This document shows, piece by piece, positions 1-12,769 of a stretch of 64,000 bases of DNA. How positions within the stretch are numbered: the first letter of the stretch is position 1; every line of letters begins with the position of its first letter. The position numbers were made by a program, and so were the translations under genes. The notes below the pieces were generated by a model. The model worked only from the letters and a program-made list of their open reading frames with translations. It made no database searches and had not been told where the DNA came from. Location of the stretch: NCBI GenBank assembly GCA_964017195.1, contig OZ024895.1, forward strand, positions 21,143,034-21,207,033, read 5' to 3'. This stretch comes from Siderastrea radians (Eukaryota; Cnidaria; Anthozoa; Scleractinia; Rhizangiidae).

Positions 1-49
1 TTATAAGGCTTCTCTTCAATGTGCACACTCATGACAGCAGAATGCATTC
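1..49 (-). CDS. C2H2 zinc-finger exon, 5' end only (gene runs off the window)
   Basis: On the minus strand an acceptor (..atttcag) lies at 50-52. The exon behind it reads through a short leader into the finger-linker motif HIEEKPYK at the window edge. The same leader, acceptor and linker pattern opens the zinc-finger array at 6,703, so this is the first coding piece of a paralogous C2H2 gene whose fingers lie to the left of position 1. Only about 16 codons are visible, so intactness cannot be judged. Identity as a C2H2 gene rests on the linker and on the duplicated flank. Confidence 0.5.
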
Positions 50-528
50 CTGAAATATGTTAAAAGATAAAATGAAATTTGCAATGCACATCTGACCTAC
101 CACTCTCGTCACATTACTACTCAAACATCCATTCTCCCAGGGAACTATGAATATAATAAAATGACTTATCTGCCAGCACACATTTAATGTCACTTGTTTA
201 TTTTGAGCAATGTTTAATATTCAAATCTGGTCAGTGGTGTAGTGCTTTGTGTGCTGGACATTTGATTGGCAAACCAGTGGCTTGAGAGTGGTCTCTACAT
301 TATCTTTTGTTGCTTCCTTAGGTGGGGTGTTTTCACCTTAGAACCTGGGTGCAGTTTCTGGGCATTGCCAATTATTTGCTCATAGGATAATGCTTTCTGG
401 ACTAAGTGCTTCAGGACTCAAAAGAATTATTGCAAATTGCTGTCTTTACCTAATTCAGTGCTCTAATACAGGGTCTTTACCTGCTAAAAGGTTACCCAGC
501 TCCATATTTAACTCTTGGCATCAACATT

Positions 529-547
529 TATTATTATTGTTATTATT

Positions 548-601
<54 letters not shown>
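529..601. repeat. Trinucleotide microsatellite (ATT then ATG)
   Basis: A run of ATT units changes into about 18 uninterrupted ATG units. It lies in non-coding duplicated DNA. Confidence 0.95.
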
Positions 602-767
602 TAAGGTTACTGCTTAAGTAGGAATTTTAAAAGAGCATTGGGCCACAACCTGAAGCCCAAGGTGGTCTGTACCTCCTAGAACGTCTAGCACTTTCCTGAC
701 AACTTTGGCAATACCCAGTAAACACACATGCTGCACACATTCCACAGCAATTTCAACTATTTCTCAA

Positions 768-1058
768 ATCATAGAATGAAAATGATGTGAACGGTGGAAA
801 TACAAATGAAACGAAGTTGTGACCATCACAGTTGTAATCGCAGTTTGCATTTCTGCAGTTCACATCACTTTCATTCTATGTTTCATTCCTTTCACAGGTT
901 AAGATGAACTCAATAAATTGGCTCAGTTGATGGAGCACTGCAGCACGAAGGGAAGGCCAAGGTTTGAATCCCATTGAAGTCCTGAAATTATTTTCGGGGT
1001 CAATTCACAATTTCTTAAATTGCGATTACAACTGTGATGGTCACATCTTCGTTTCATT
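768..1058 (+). mobile_element. tRNA-derived SINE insertion with 10-bp target duplication
   Basis: The insert is flanked by TATTTCTCAA at 758-767 and 1,059-1,068. The paralogous region at 7,612-7,621 carries one TATTTCTCAA and no insert, which makes it an empty site. Inside, an A-box-like TGGCTCAGTTGATGG (919 on) and a B-box GGTTTGAATCC (961-971) mark a tRNA-derived pol III head. The tail (about 1,015-1,058) reappears inverted near 805-845, so the 5' part is an inverted copy of the 3' part. Confidence 0.75.
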
Positions 1059-1739
1059 TATTTCTCAACTCCTTTCAAGATTGGGCCCTTTGCCTCAATC
1101 AATTACTGGGAAGACGAGAACTGCTCGGCAGTTCCAAATCTATCTGACCTCTTGCTTTAAGTCATGGTAGTTCTCACTCTTCTATGTCTCTTTTTTCTAT
1201 CTATCCTGGTGTTCAAGGGACAGGGCATGCTGAAAAATGTTGATAAGGCACAATTTTTTCTCTTGTTAAGAAGAGCAATATCTGGCTTATTGTGATCAAT
1301 ATGGTGGTCCGTTTAGACCTTAAACTATCACAACAGTTTATCAGTTTATAGGCTTTGAAATCGCACAAAATTATTTAGTATTTACTAATATTTTTCTTAT
1401 TTTATATTTTTACACTTATCAGTCTTATGGTGACAAATAAGTCTACATTGCCTGTCTCTACCCAAGTATTAAAATGGGTACCAACATACTAGGAAACCTA
1501 ACACAAAGCTTGGGGCACAATGCAGCATTCCATCCAGGAAGGGGGATTGTAACAATCATAGCTAGTTGCCTCACTGCCTCTTGCTTCAGAATTAGACTTA
1601 ACAACTTCAGCCTGCTGGAGAGCGCCTTACCTTAAGCGAGTTAACACAATTGTTGATTATTGATGACATAGGCTTGACGTACCTCTTTTGACACCACATT
1701 CTCAATGTCACTTTCAAACAATTTCAAAATGGTGGCCCT

Positions 1740-2440
1740 CGAAAACCGGTCAGTATAAAACATGGACTGCGGACTGCGGACTGGGTATAAAACGCCGACT
1801 GAATATAACATGCGTTTCGAGTTGAAAAATTACTGTACTGACCGATAAATATCAAAAATGCTACTTTTTCAGTTTTCTCGAGCTCTTTTGAGTTGTTGAA
1901 GACCAAATCTTGCTTCCCTGGCCGTTTAAGCTTTTTAAGCAGGTCTGAGTCGAATAACAAACGTAAATATTGCAAATTCGACGTGCGTACATAATTTCAA
2001 CTGTGCAATAAAAATCGCTAACATTTACCACTTCTACCTTGGAGATGACTTTCGAGCCACGTCTTTGGCTTTCCTATTTAATCTGAATTTCAAAATTAAG
2101 AGCGTCGTTTAAACATATATATTTTTTATTTCGTGACCTCAGGTTAATCATGACCAAAAGTACAAAATGAATAAGAAACCAGCCGGGAAAGAACTCAAAG
2201 TTTCATCTGGATCGGCTCTTTTGAGAGAATAAAAATTTGTCTTCACATGAACATTCAGTTTCTTGATTCCATTCATTTCACAGTCCAAGAGCCAATTTTA
2301 CACTTATTGATTCAAATTGAGTCCGCATTTTATACTCAGTCCGTAGTCCACCAGTCCATTTGTTTTAATAGTGTTCGACTCAGAACCTTTTTAAACGGCC
2401 GGGGAAGTAAGATTTGGTCTTCAACAAACTGTTTTTAGCA
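1740..2440. repeat. Inverted-repeat element, incompletely resolved
   Basis: A block at about 1,885-1,960 (GAAGACCAAATCTTGC..GAGTCGAA) returns inverted at 2,362-2,425. A GGACTGCGGACTG-type block at 1,762-1,805 returns inverted at 2,295-2,345. The block order is not that of a simple hairpin, so a rearrangement or two overlapping elements is likely. No coding potential was recognised. Confidence 0.45.
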
Positions 2441-4780
2441 GATTTAATAATTCTACCACTTTGGCTTGAATAACTTACCCAACCTTAAATGTAATACATT
2501 TTAACGTTACAGGTGTTAAACTATGCAACCGTCAATGCAATGCAACTAAGTGTTAAATGTAATCGAAGTGTGTTCCTTTGGATATGGCAACCTTCGACAA
2601 CTATTATTCATCATTGTGTTTTCTGTTTCTGTTTTCTCATTGTCACTGTATTTTCTTCTACATTGCTAACTAACAAGCATTAGGTTTCCGAGCGATTTTT
2701 CCTAGTTCTCGTAAGCATATTCAGTCTGTGTGAAACTAAATTATTTGACGAAGTATAGCTGAGTGTTTTGAGTGGTCATACCTTAAATACTTTGACGACA
2801 GGCTAGTCAAACAACTCTAGACATCGTCATTATCATCATCATCATCATCATCATCATCATCGTCGTCTTCGTCGTCGTCGTCGTCATCATCATCATCATC
2901 ATCTACAATTAAGCGTGAATAAACAACCACACGGGGGCATGGCCAAGCATGGCAGTTGAATCAGTACTGTGATGCTATAGGAATGGTATATAATTAATTC
3001 ATTGTTTCATGAACGTCTGCGCTATTTGCAATAGGTCAATCATGCCCCGGCCATTATTTCAAGAAATATGATATTCCTTAGCTGGTTGAATTGATGAATT
3101 TCGTCTTTTCCCGTCGCCTTTGTGATTGACTTTGAACTGAATTCCCAGCAAAGAGAAAAATTAATTAGCTTTGGAAAACTTGTATAAAATAATATGCACG
3201 TGTATTAAAACAAACATATCTTTCTTTGTTTCCGGTTTCTGACAACAGTCATGGCACTTAACAAGGGGGCTGGGAGGCTAAGGTCATTAGATCCATTTTC
3301 CATTACTTTTGTGCTTGAAGGGTATTTTCCGATCATTACCCGGAATGAAGGGATTTGGCTATTTTGACTTGTTAAGAGCATTAGTTCCTTGCCATCCTGT
3401 GCCAAAATTAATGTCAAAAACTGGCTCCGTGAATCGATTTGCCACAGTGAGGTTATAACATAAGGGAAAAATTTAAAAAAAAATTGAACATCACAATTTT
3501 GACAAACAAATGTATGGGGTGCGTGCAGTTCATCCGCAATACATTTCTGTCTGAAAGTCGAGAATTTAAACAGTATTATTTTCCTTGAGTTTTACAGTAG
3601 AGCTCTACCAAGCCTGACTGCTAAACTTAACTCAGTATAGCAAAACGTTTTATGTAGCCAGTTGTTCACTTAATTTGAATCAATTTGATACTAAAAAATG
3701 TCAGGCTGTTTCCACTAACGGCCCTTACATTGATACACGTTACATATTTCCTTTTAAATTCCTTAACTTTATACACAATGTATGTATCTTTTTTAATTCC
3801 TTTACTTTGTAATCTTATCACCCATTGTCATAATGAATGAAAGTAGAGAATACAAAACAAGGTATAAATAAGATCATCTTTTGATAAAGTACCAATGATA
3901 ACGTACTTTGCCACCTAATAAAGAACCTTCTCCCTTGGCCCAAGGCAGCTTTTCGTAGCTAAAAAATGCACCTCGGCAGTGGGCACGCAAAGCATTCTGC
4001 GTGAACTGGGTATTTTAGCGGCTAACAACTATTTTTTGTTCTGCAACTTGAAGATCGTTATTGCAGAAAGTACAAACCAGTCCAACATTTCTGCATTTTT
4101 AAAAGCAAAGCAATAAACTTCACAAAGGTATGTTACAATGGTGCACCCCAAAGTTATTTACGTACCAGTGTACTACACCATGAGACAATAGATAGTACTT
4201 GCTTTCTAAATCTTTGCACATCAGGTCTTTGCAAAAGTACCTCAAAACTATCCTACATCCATTGATGGAAATGGTTGCCTTTGACTCCAACATTGCCAAG
4301 AGTAGTTGCCAGCAAACTGGAAACATGACTGGGTACTATTTTACACAAGATAACAGGACGACGAAGTGTTAGAACAAGTGGTCTGTTCTTTCAGGGCCAG
4401 CGTTCTACACGAAATTCTGCTGTGGCATGTTGAGTCTTACGACTCTGAAAATGAGGAATCACTATTGTGGAAAACTGTTTTCGTAAAACAATGTTTCTGC
4501 AACAGTATTTCCTTGTTTGTGGGGCCTTTGTGCTCTTGAGATTTGTGTTTCTGTCCATTATCTTTGTACCATTAATTCGTTGTGGAATATTGGTGCTCAT
4601 GTTTTCCCGTTCGCATATGCATGTATAAACACTTGTTGCATGAGTAATTTCAAAACGCCAGGAACATGTTTCTCTATTGGTAGAAGTACAAAAAGGGAAT
4701 GAGTAAGCGATCACGTGGTCATGATTTTCTGGTGTTCTCATAATCATACTCATTTTATTAAAATAATCTTGGCAAACAGT
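2441..4780. other. Gene-free stretch
   Basis: I see no recognisable gene. The only distinct structure is an ATC/GTC trinucleotide tract at about 2,827-2,904. Short open frames near 3,205-3,417 and 4,391-4,753 (minus) have no recognisable domain. Confidence 0.6.
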
Positions 4781-5466
4781 AAACCCTTTAGCAACATAAC
4801 ACCTTCACTGAGCAATGAATATATATGCCCTTCTTAGGTAATAAAAAGCAAGTCGATAAACTTAACACAACAATGCAGAAAAACCGATGGGCACAAAAAA
4901 TCCAGTGGTCTGAGGAAAAATCACTTTTAGACAATAAAAGTGTCACAGTGCTCAAGAAGTTCTTATCAAAGTGCTTTGAAGTTCCCCCTGGCACACAGTT
5001 GGAGTAATACTAGAAAATGGGGTACCATGTAACTTCCTAACACAAAAATCGTATCAATATCCCATATCCTTTCCAGCTTAACCATCTGACAGTAGCTTCT
5101 GTAAACGAACATAAACCAAATTTAATTCAAAAAAGAAAAGTGGATTCACACAATGCCAATGAACTATTTACTTAAGAGATGACTCTCATGTAACTGTCAT
5201 GAAGTTCATGAAGTAGGGACTCACTGTCAATCCCTTTTTGGAAAATGTAAGTTCTTATCAAAGTTCTTTGAAGTGCCATATGAGAAATCTGACATCAAAA
5301 AGCATATTTAACTGGTAAAATACCAGAAAAAAGGCAACCATTAGCACTGTAACTGGTATTAATCCCATACTGTCCATCTGTCGGTAGACTAGCTATAAGG
5401 ACATCAACAAATTCAACGCAACAAAACAGGAATAAGGATACATACCATGCCCGATGGACTATGTAA

Positions 5467-6703
<1,237 letters not shown>

Positions 6704-7156
6704 CTGAAATGTGGGAAAGATAAAATTAAATTTACACTGCATCCTTGGCCTAGCACTCCTGTCATTTTACCACTCAAACATCCATTCTCCAAGGAAACTA
6801 TGAATGTAACAACAAAATGACTTACCTTCTAGCACACATTTAATATCACGTGTTTATGGTGAGTAATGTTTAATAATATTCAAATCTGGGTAGTGGTGTA
6901 GTGCTCTGTATACTGGACATTTGACTGGAAAACCAGTGGCTTGAGAGGGTCTCTGTATTACCTTGTGTTGGTTTCCTAGATTGTGTTTACACCTTGGAAC
7001 CAGGGTGCAGTTTGGCCCAGAATGTAAGGTTCTCTGGGCTAAGTGAAAACTGCTGCCTTTACCTAATTCAGTGCTCTAGTACGAGGTCTCCGCCTCATAC
7101 ACGGTGCTGTAGTACCAGACTTAATTTTTGGCATCAATATTACATTGGTTCATTAT

Positions 7157-7192
<36 letters not shown>

Positions 7193-7358
7193 TATTATTA
7201 TTATTATTATTACTATTATTATTACTATTATTATTATTATTATTATTATTATAGCAGAATTCACAACTGTATGCTAAAAGCTAGCTAGCTACACAGGGCG
7301 CATAGTATAATCTGTGAGCCTTAGAGTAAAAAAATATATATAATAATAATAATAATAT

Positions 7359-7407
<49 letters not shown>

Positions 7408-8462
7408 GATTATTATTATTATGATTATGATTATTATTATTATTATTCTGTTTAGTCACTGTTTGTGTAGAAATTTCAACGAAGCAGTGAGCTACAACCT
7501 GTAGCCCAAGGTATTCTGTACCTTATGTTCTTCTCCTAGAATTTGAATTTTAGTGTCTAGCACTTTCCTGATAATTTTGGCAGCACCCAGTAAACACACA
7601 TCATTTTCAGCTATTTCTCAACTCCTTTCAAGATTGTACCCAATGCACCAATCACTTACTGGCAAGACAAGAACTGCTAGGCAATTCCAGATCCATTTGA
7701 ACTCTTGGTTAAAGTAATAGTAATTCTCAATTTTCTCTCTCTCTTTGCTACGTTCCCTGGTGTCCAGGAGACAGGGCACATTAAACAGTGTTCCAGATTT
7801 TTTATAAAGGCAGAGGGTCAATAAGGAATTTTGAGGGGGTCAATAGATATGGATCTCTTGAAATGTTCTCAAGTTGACCATTTATTTTGTCAGGTCATGT
7901 TGCCAGCTTTGTCGGGTTTTGACCTGAGACCCCTCCCTTATCTGGAACACTGAATTTAAAGACAAGGCACGATTTTCCTTTTTATTAAGAGGTGCAATAT
8001 CTGGCTTATTGTGATCATTGTAGTGGTCAGTAAATCTCATACAGTTTGTATGTTTTGAAATCGTACACCGTTTTCCTTTTTTTATTTTTACACTAATGTT
8101 ATGTGGTAAATTTTGCTTATCAGTCTTATTATGAAAAATGAGTCTATTCTACCTTTCTCTACACAAGTATTTAAATGGATACCAGGAAATCAGGAAATCA
8201 GAAAACCTACCACAAAGCTTGGGGTAAAATCCAACGGACCAGCATTCCATCCAGGAAGGAGGATTGTATCAATCATAGCTAGTTGCTTCTTGCTTCAGAA
8301 TTACACTTAAGAACCTCAACCTCCAGAGCATCTTTGCCTTAACACCATTGTTGATTATTCATGAGATGGATGATGAATGTTTAATGCATGGCTTTAACGT
8401 ATATTTCTCACCGGCTGCATCATTTTTGCTCCTACTTCCCTTTTAAACATTTTCAAAATGGC
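6704..8462. repeat. Segmental duplication copy 2
   Basis: Paralogue of 50-1,735 in the same orientation. It lacks the SINE of copy 1 and instead carries two long ATT/AAT tracts (7,152-7,252 and 7,337-7,446). It is the upstream or intronic DNA of the minus-strand zinc-finger array and ends at about 8,462 with AAAATGGCCGC. Confidence 0.75.
7152..7446. repeat. AAT/ATT microsatellites (two tracts)
   Basis: Each tract runs from AAT units into ATT units, so each can form a hairpin. They flank about 85 bases of unique DNA. Confidence 0.95.
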
Positions 8463-8689
8463 CGCACATTAAACATTTGGAAACAACTAAATGTTCATTT
8501 TACCGCACTGTTTTGTCTTTCATGCAAGACAACTATGTGACTAACGGGTACGAACTTACGAACACTAAGTCCAAACTGAACTGGAGAAGCTCTCTCCTCG
8601 AGCTTCGCAGAGGCTCAAAGGATTTTTCTTGCGGAGAGAATCCGCTGAAAAAGTGATTGCAGGCGTAAAAGTAGGTGGTAAGCGGCGAG

Positions 8690-8800
8690 GGGAGCCGCTG
8701 CCTGATGGATCTTTCTGTTTACACGCCTGCGCTCACTTCGCACAGCGGAAATCCAATAACGCCCCATCGAAACTCTGCAGAGGAGAGAGGGGTGGGAGTA
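8690..8800 (+). repeat. Dispersed repeat C, copy 1
   Basis: A block with GATCTTTC(T/G)GTTTACACGC, then CACTTCGCACAGCGG and AATCCAATAA, matches 48,395-48,490 in the same orientation with few differences. It is non-coding, and its class is unknown. Confidence 0.7.
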
Positions 8801-9001
8801 AGGGGAAGGTGGGGTTTTCGGAGAGAAAAATCATACACCACTGAAATGACATGAATAAAGAAAGTTACAATGCACATTGATATTTTTGTCTGTATTCCCG
8901 TTGTTATTTTTATAATAACGTTAATCGACAATGACCCCTTTACTAGTGAAATAAAAAAATTACATAAAAAAACCAAACATTATGTCAAAGCATAATGTTA
9001 T

Positions 9002-9208
9002 TTATGTTGATACAGTGCGCCTTTGTACTCTTCTTGCTCTTCCGATTCTGGATTCCCATGTCAGATAACAGCCAATCATAGTATCCCATACAAGAGAACA
9101 ATAATTAAAATAAGGTTCAATGATTGATCTGTAAACAGTAAGTCTAATATATAGAGTTAAGGCGGATGATATTTTCCGAAGAACACTGATGTTACACACA
9201 AGCTTTTT
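9002..9208 (-). pseudogene. Non-LTR reverse transcriptase, C-terminal (thumb) fragment
   Basis: The minus strand reads AKKLVCNISVLRKIS, then IRLTVYRSIIEPYFNYCSLVWD. This is the region that follows the RT core in CR1/Jockey-type non-LTR retrotransposons (usual form: ..LR(K/R)I..., (S/F)(I/L)(I/L)xPxFdYCs.vWd). It begins with LAK, which is where the RT at 12,047-12,755 stops, and both are on the same strand. I infer that they are two parts of one element, separated by repeat A. The fragment is not functional. Confidence 0.7.
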
Positions 9209-12046
9209 AGCCAATAACGTCACAAAAGTGACGTCAGTGGCTAATGTCATCAAAGCCTAAAAGAACCGCGCGGTCCGATATACGATATACGGTATCTGTC
9301 TTCATCAATGAGGGGGGGGTGGGGGTGTGCCACCGGGACACTGAAACCCTTCTTATCAGCAGCACATACTCATACAGCTTATTCTACGGGAGTACGACCC
9401 CCGGGCCTTGAAGTGTTTTGCATTCGCAAGTCTCGATCAACAGGAACTATTATATTAACCAGCCGTCACCAAATGGCGACCGCCGGTTTATAAAATGGAC
9501 AAGGCTTTTTTAAAGGTCAGTTGGCTTAACATACGAACAAAGTGCTGTAAAGCTTGTGGTACGGGTACTCAAGAGCGGTGCTGTCTTATATAAGACGCCT
9601 GCGCATATTAATCTGCTGAATGTTACCTTCGTGTGTACTTGTCTTTTAATTTACAGTATTTAATATATGAACGGCGAAGGGTTGTTAAGCTTGGGGTTTC
9701 TGTATTCGTCTTCTATAACGCTTGCGCAACTGACTAAAGCAGCTAATAGGATTAAATGCGAAATTGGCTGTGTTGTCTGATCTAGTTAGTGGTTATGGTG
9801 AAATTTTTTTAGCGCAGGAGTTTTGTTATGGGGATTGACATTTTGAAAGAGGTAAAAATGTGGGAGTGGAAGGATTTGTGAATGTGAGGAGTATATCACG
9901 CTTCTGTGAATGTGATTTGCTTTGAAAGTTGCGTTTTGTATAGCAGCGGTGTAATATTGTGCTGCGTGAGAGGCAGTTTCCCTTGGCGTTTTATGGGGGA
10001 ACGGTTTCCGAAGTGGATTGTAAGTTTTCTCATTGGGTAACCTGTACTTCACAGAGGAGAGAACCGACAGCTGTGTTTGCAGGTTATTAGCGCGGTAAGG
10101 AACGGTGGCTTACGAAGAGAAGGGATTGGCACTAGTATGATGATGCAATTGGTGGATTGCACCATCGATACATCATAGTTCTTGAGAAGGGAGAGAAATG
10201 AGTGTTTATTTGACGCGAGAAGTTGATTTTAATTGCATAAAGACGAAGGAATCGGTCATTAATAAGAAGATCAATTAATAAGGTAGCTGTTACAAGGCTT
10301 TAAGTTACAAAATAACTGAATATTATCAAGCGATGCGTGTGGTTTGCGTGTGGTGTTGGTTGGGTTTGAGGTAATTTTGTAGGTCTGGTACGTAGGCATT
10401 CCGAGTCAACTTGTTTACTTTGCATGGGGATTCCCGGGTTAGTAAACGGGATTTAAACATCACGTCATGAGATATGCCTTAACGTCCCCCAGACTCTGAC
10501 GATCTGCTCGAGCTCGTGTTTATCAAGTGTTATATTTTGATTCTACTGCTATGTTCACTGTTCGCATTCACCGTCTAGGCATAACAGTAAATATTTCGTT
10601 TTCCTTTTGTAAGCATCCTCAGTTGTAGGCAAATATATACCGACATTCAACGTTTGAGTGAATTTGCGTTTTTCAGCATAAATAAAAGTGATGAGAAAGA
10701 TAAGCTGAGCCATCATAGTTTAAACATTACATCATCCAGTAACGCTATAGTCAAAATACTGTGTCACACAATCACACTTTTCGTCACGCCGGTTCGTATA
10801 AATACAGAATCGCCCACCTAGGGGTGGGGAGGGTCACAACGGCCGGTTAAGATGCCCATTGGGCTTTCTTGTTTAATGTCGCTTCGAATGCGCTGTTTTG
10901 TGTGCTTCAGGTCTGGCAGGATTTTATTCGCTTTGTAGTCCAGCGTTTACTTAGCCGTGGCTCAAATTTCCACAGCAGCAAACACATCAGACATACACAA
11001 GGCAGATTCGTCAATTTGAGATTTAAGTATGAATGTCGCGGCCGCAACGAACAGTGTAATTTGCTGCGAACCAGAAACACTTTTTAAATAACTTGCAATG
11101 CGAAGTAACAAAAGAAAAATCGGAACTACCTAATTTTCGGCCGATTACCCGCCTGAAAACATTTTCACTATCGCAAGTAACGATCGGATGTATTTTAAGA
11201 TATTTAATGAAATGAACGTTAACTCTCTAATTAAAACAAACCAGTGAAGAGAATATATAGTTAAAGCCCAAGTTAATAACAGTAGTGAAAAGATCTCTAG
11301 CTAACAGCGAATTTAAAGTTTGCAGTGTCATTTTCGCGTGCGTAAACAAGGAACTATTTTCAAAGAAAAATCGGATTTTGCGGAAGCTTGTTCCTATCCA
11401 GTAGCTATTCCTAAAGCTGAAAAACTTGAATGAAACTAAGATTTAAATATCAAGTTACAGTGGTGATCAAGGAATTAGAGTAAAATCTTCAAGATACCAA
11501 ACCTTACATCGGGGTTAGTCATCGTTCAAAGCGTAGTTGAACAAATTTGCATAGCTGACATCTGCTTGTAATTTGAACCTTTGGAATGTAACGCAACGCT
11601 CAAAACATCTCAAACTGAACGCAAGATTAACAACAACAGCTATGTGACAAAACGTTGTAATGGCGACCTATTGAATTTTGCAAGTTTTTTCACGCCTGTC
11701 AGGACTTGAATACATCAAAATTGCAAGAAACAGACGTGGTAGGACATGTTGTCTATGAAGAAAAGAGAAACTAAGAGCTATATATTCCTTCACACGTAAT
11801 TTTAATGTCACCCTATAATTGACTGTCACGTAGTCACGCTGCTCGTTACCCTGTTTTATTATAACTGAATCTGTTGATTCCCTGCCTGGCGAAGACATGT
11901 TACATTAACCACAAGTTGTTAGGGAGCGGGGGGGGGGGGGGACCGCACAGTCCGCACTGCAGTGGTGTGAAATCCATAGGTTGTCCTCTTAAATTTCACC
12001 TTATTGCGGAACAAAACGTCATTGGCTCTGTACGTACTGCGTGTCT
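9209..12046 (+). mobile_element. Repeat A, copy 1 (inserted into the reverse transcriptase; itself interrupted)
   Basis: Parts at 9,240-9,445 and 10,875-11,050 match, in inverse orientation, an uninterrupted copy at 47,560-48,060 (shared GTGTGCCACCGGGACACTGA, GATCAAC, then TGCGCTGTTTTGTG.. and the CAGCAAACAC block). The matching DNA is contiguous there but separated here by 1.4 kb of element B. The segment 11,090-12,046 completes the distance to the RT and is only provisionally assigned to repeat A. No recognisable protein; class unknown. Confidence 0.55.
9445..10875 (+). mobile_element. Element B, copy 1 (about 1.4 kb, non-coding)
   Basis: The segment is absent from the uninterrupted repeat A copy at 47,560-48,060 and present in inverse orientation at 36,344-37,735. 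It is therefore an independent insertion. The shared interior includes the CCGCCGGTTTATAAAATGG end near 9,475, CTCATTGGGTAACCTGTA near 10,030 and CACGCCGGTTCGTATAAATAC near 10,785. No terminal inverted repeat or protein is obvious. Likely a non-autonomous element; exact ends uncertain by about 20 bases. Confidence 0.7.
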
Positions 12047-12755
12047 ATGTTTTGCTAGGTTGTTGACATGTTCAGCCCATGTACGATTTTCGTCTATGTG
12101 AACACCAAGACATTTGGTGTGTTCAACTCTACTTAAAGAAATTCCCTTCACAGACAAATCAATAGTAAATTCGGATTTCAATACGTTCAATGATAGCTTG
12201 TTCACAATTAGCCACGTTAACACAAGCCTAACGTCAGTGCTCATTAACCCTTCAATGCCATGAAATTGAGCACAAGATATCGTTAGCCTTGTGTCATTTG
12301 CATAACGTCTTGCGGTGCAGGAGTTCAGGCAGGTAGGCAAATCATCTATGTACATTAGAAACAGGAGGGGGCCTAAAATTGTTCCTTGTGGTAATCTACA
12401 AGATATGTCCAGTAACTCAGGAGAAGCCCCATTAACCTTGCATTGTTGTTTACGATTTGAGAGATATGAATGAAAAAAGGCTATAGCTGTATAATCAAAA
12501 CCAAAATATTCCAAGTTGTTCAGTAGAATCTCATGGTTGACCGTATCAAAGGCAAATATCAAGGAAAATAACTTCATTTACATTTTTCTGTCAATGTCTA
12601 CAAACCAGTCATTAGTAAGATCTTGTAAGGCTGCTACAGTTGAGCGTAAAGGTCTAAATCCGGACTGTTGCGTGCATATAAGATTGCAATTATCCAAATA
12701 GCTATGTAATTGTTCGTAAATGAACCTCTCAAAAACGCGTGCGATGGATGGATGG
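12047..12755 (-). pseudogene. Non-LTR retrotransposon reverse transcriptase (CR1/Jockey-like), truncated
   Basis: The minus strand encodes the RT fingers and palm: FERFIYEQLHSYLD, then QSGFRP, then (after a frame break near 12,575) FDTVNHEILL, LPQGTILGPLLFLMYIDDL, a decayed active site YANDT in place of YADDT, KSEFTI, and LGVHIDENRTWAEHVNNLAK. Order and spacing match group RT families. The 5' part (endonuclease) is missing beyond a GGAT-type microsatellite at 12,745. The RT stops at LAK, where foreign DNA (repeat A) begins; the continuation is at 9,002-9,208. It is not functional because of the frameshift, the active-site change and the split. Confidence 0.85.
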
Positions 12756-12769
12756 ATGGATTAACCTGC

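Larger units (their letters stand above)
50..1735. repeat. Segmental duplication copy 1 (upstream/intron DNA of a zinc-finger gene)
   Basis: This stretch matches 6,704-8,462 in the same orientation, block after block. Shared blocks include the acceptor and the text around 60-180, the segment on ConTGGACATTTGA near 250, the CAGTAAACACACAT block, the block at 1,440-1,660, and an AAAATGG(C/T)GG end at about 1,730. Differences are a SINE (768-1,058) present only here and different trinucleotide tracts. The two copies are upstream regions of two tandem zinc-finger genes transcribed on the minus strand. Confidence 0.75.

Noticed and set aside
4391..4753. 120-codon minus-strand frame
   Set aside because: No recognisable motif, no splice or promoter context, and it lies in AT-rich gene-free DNA.
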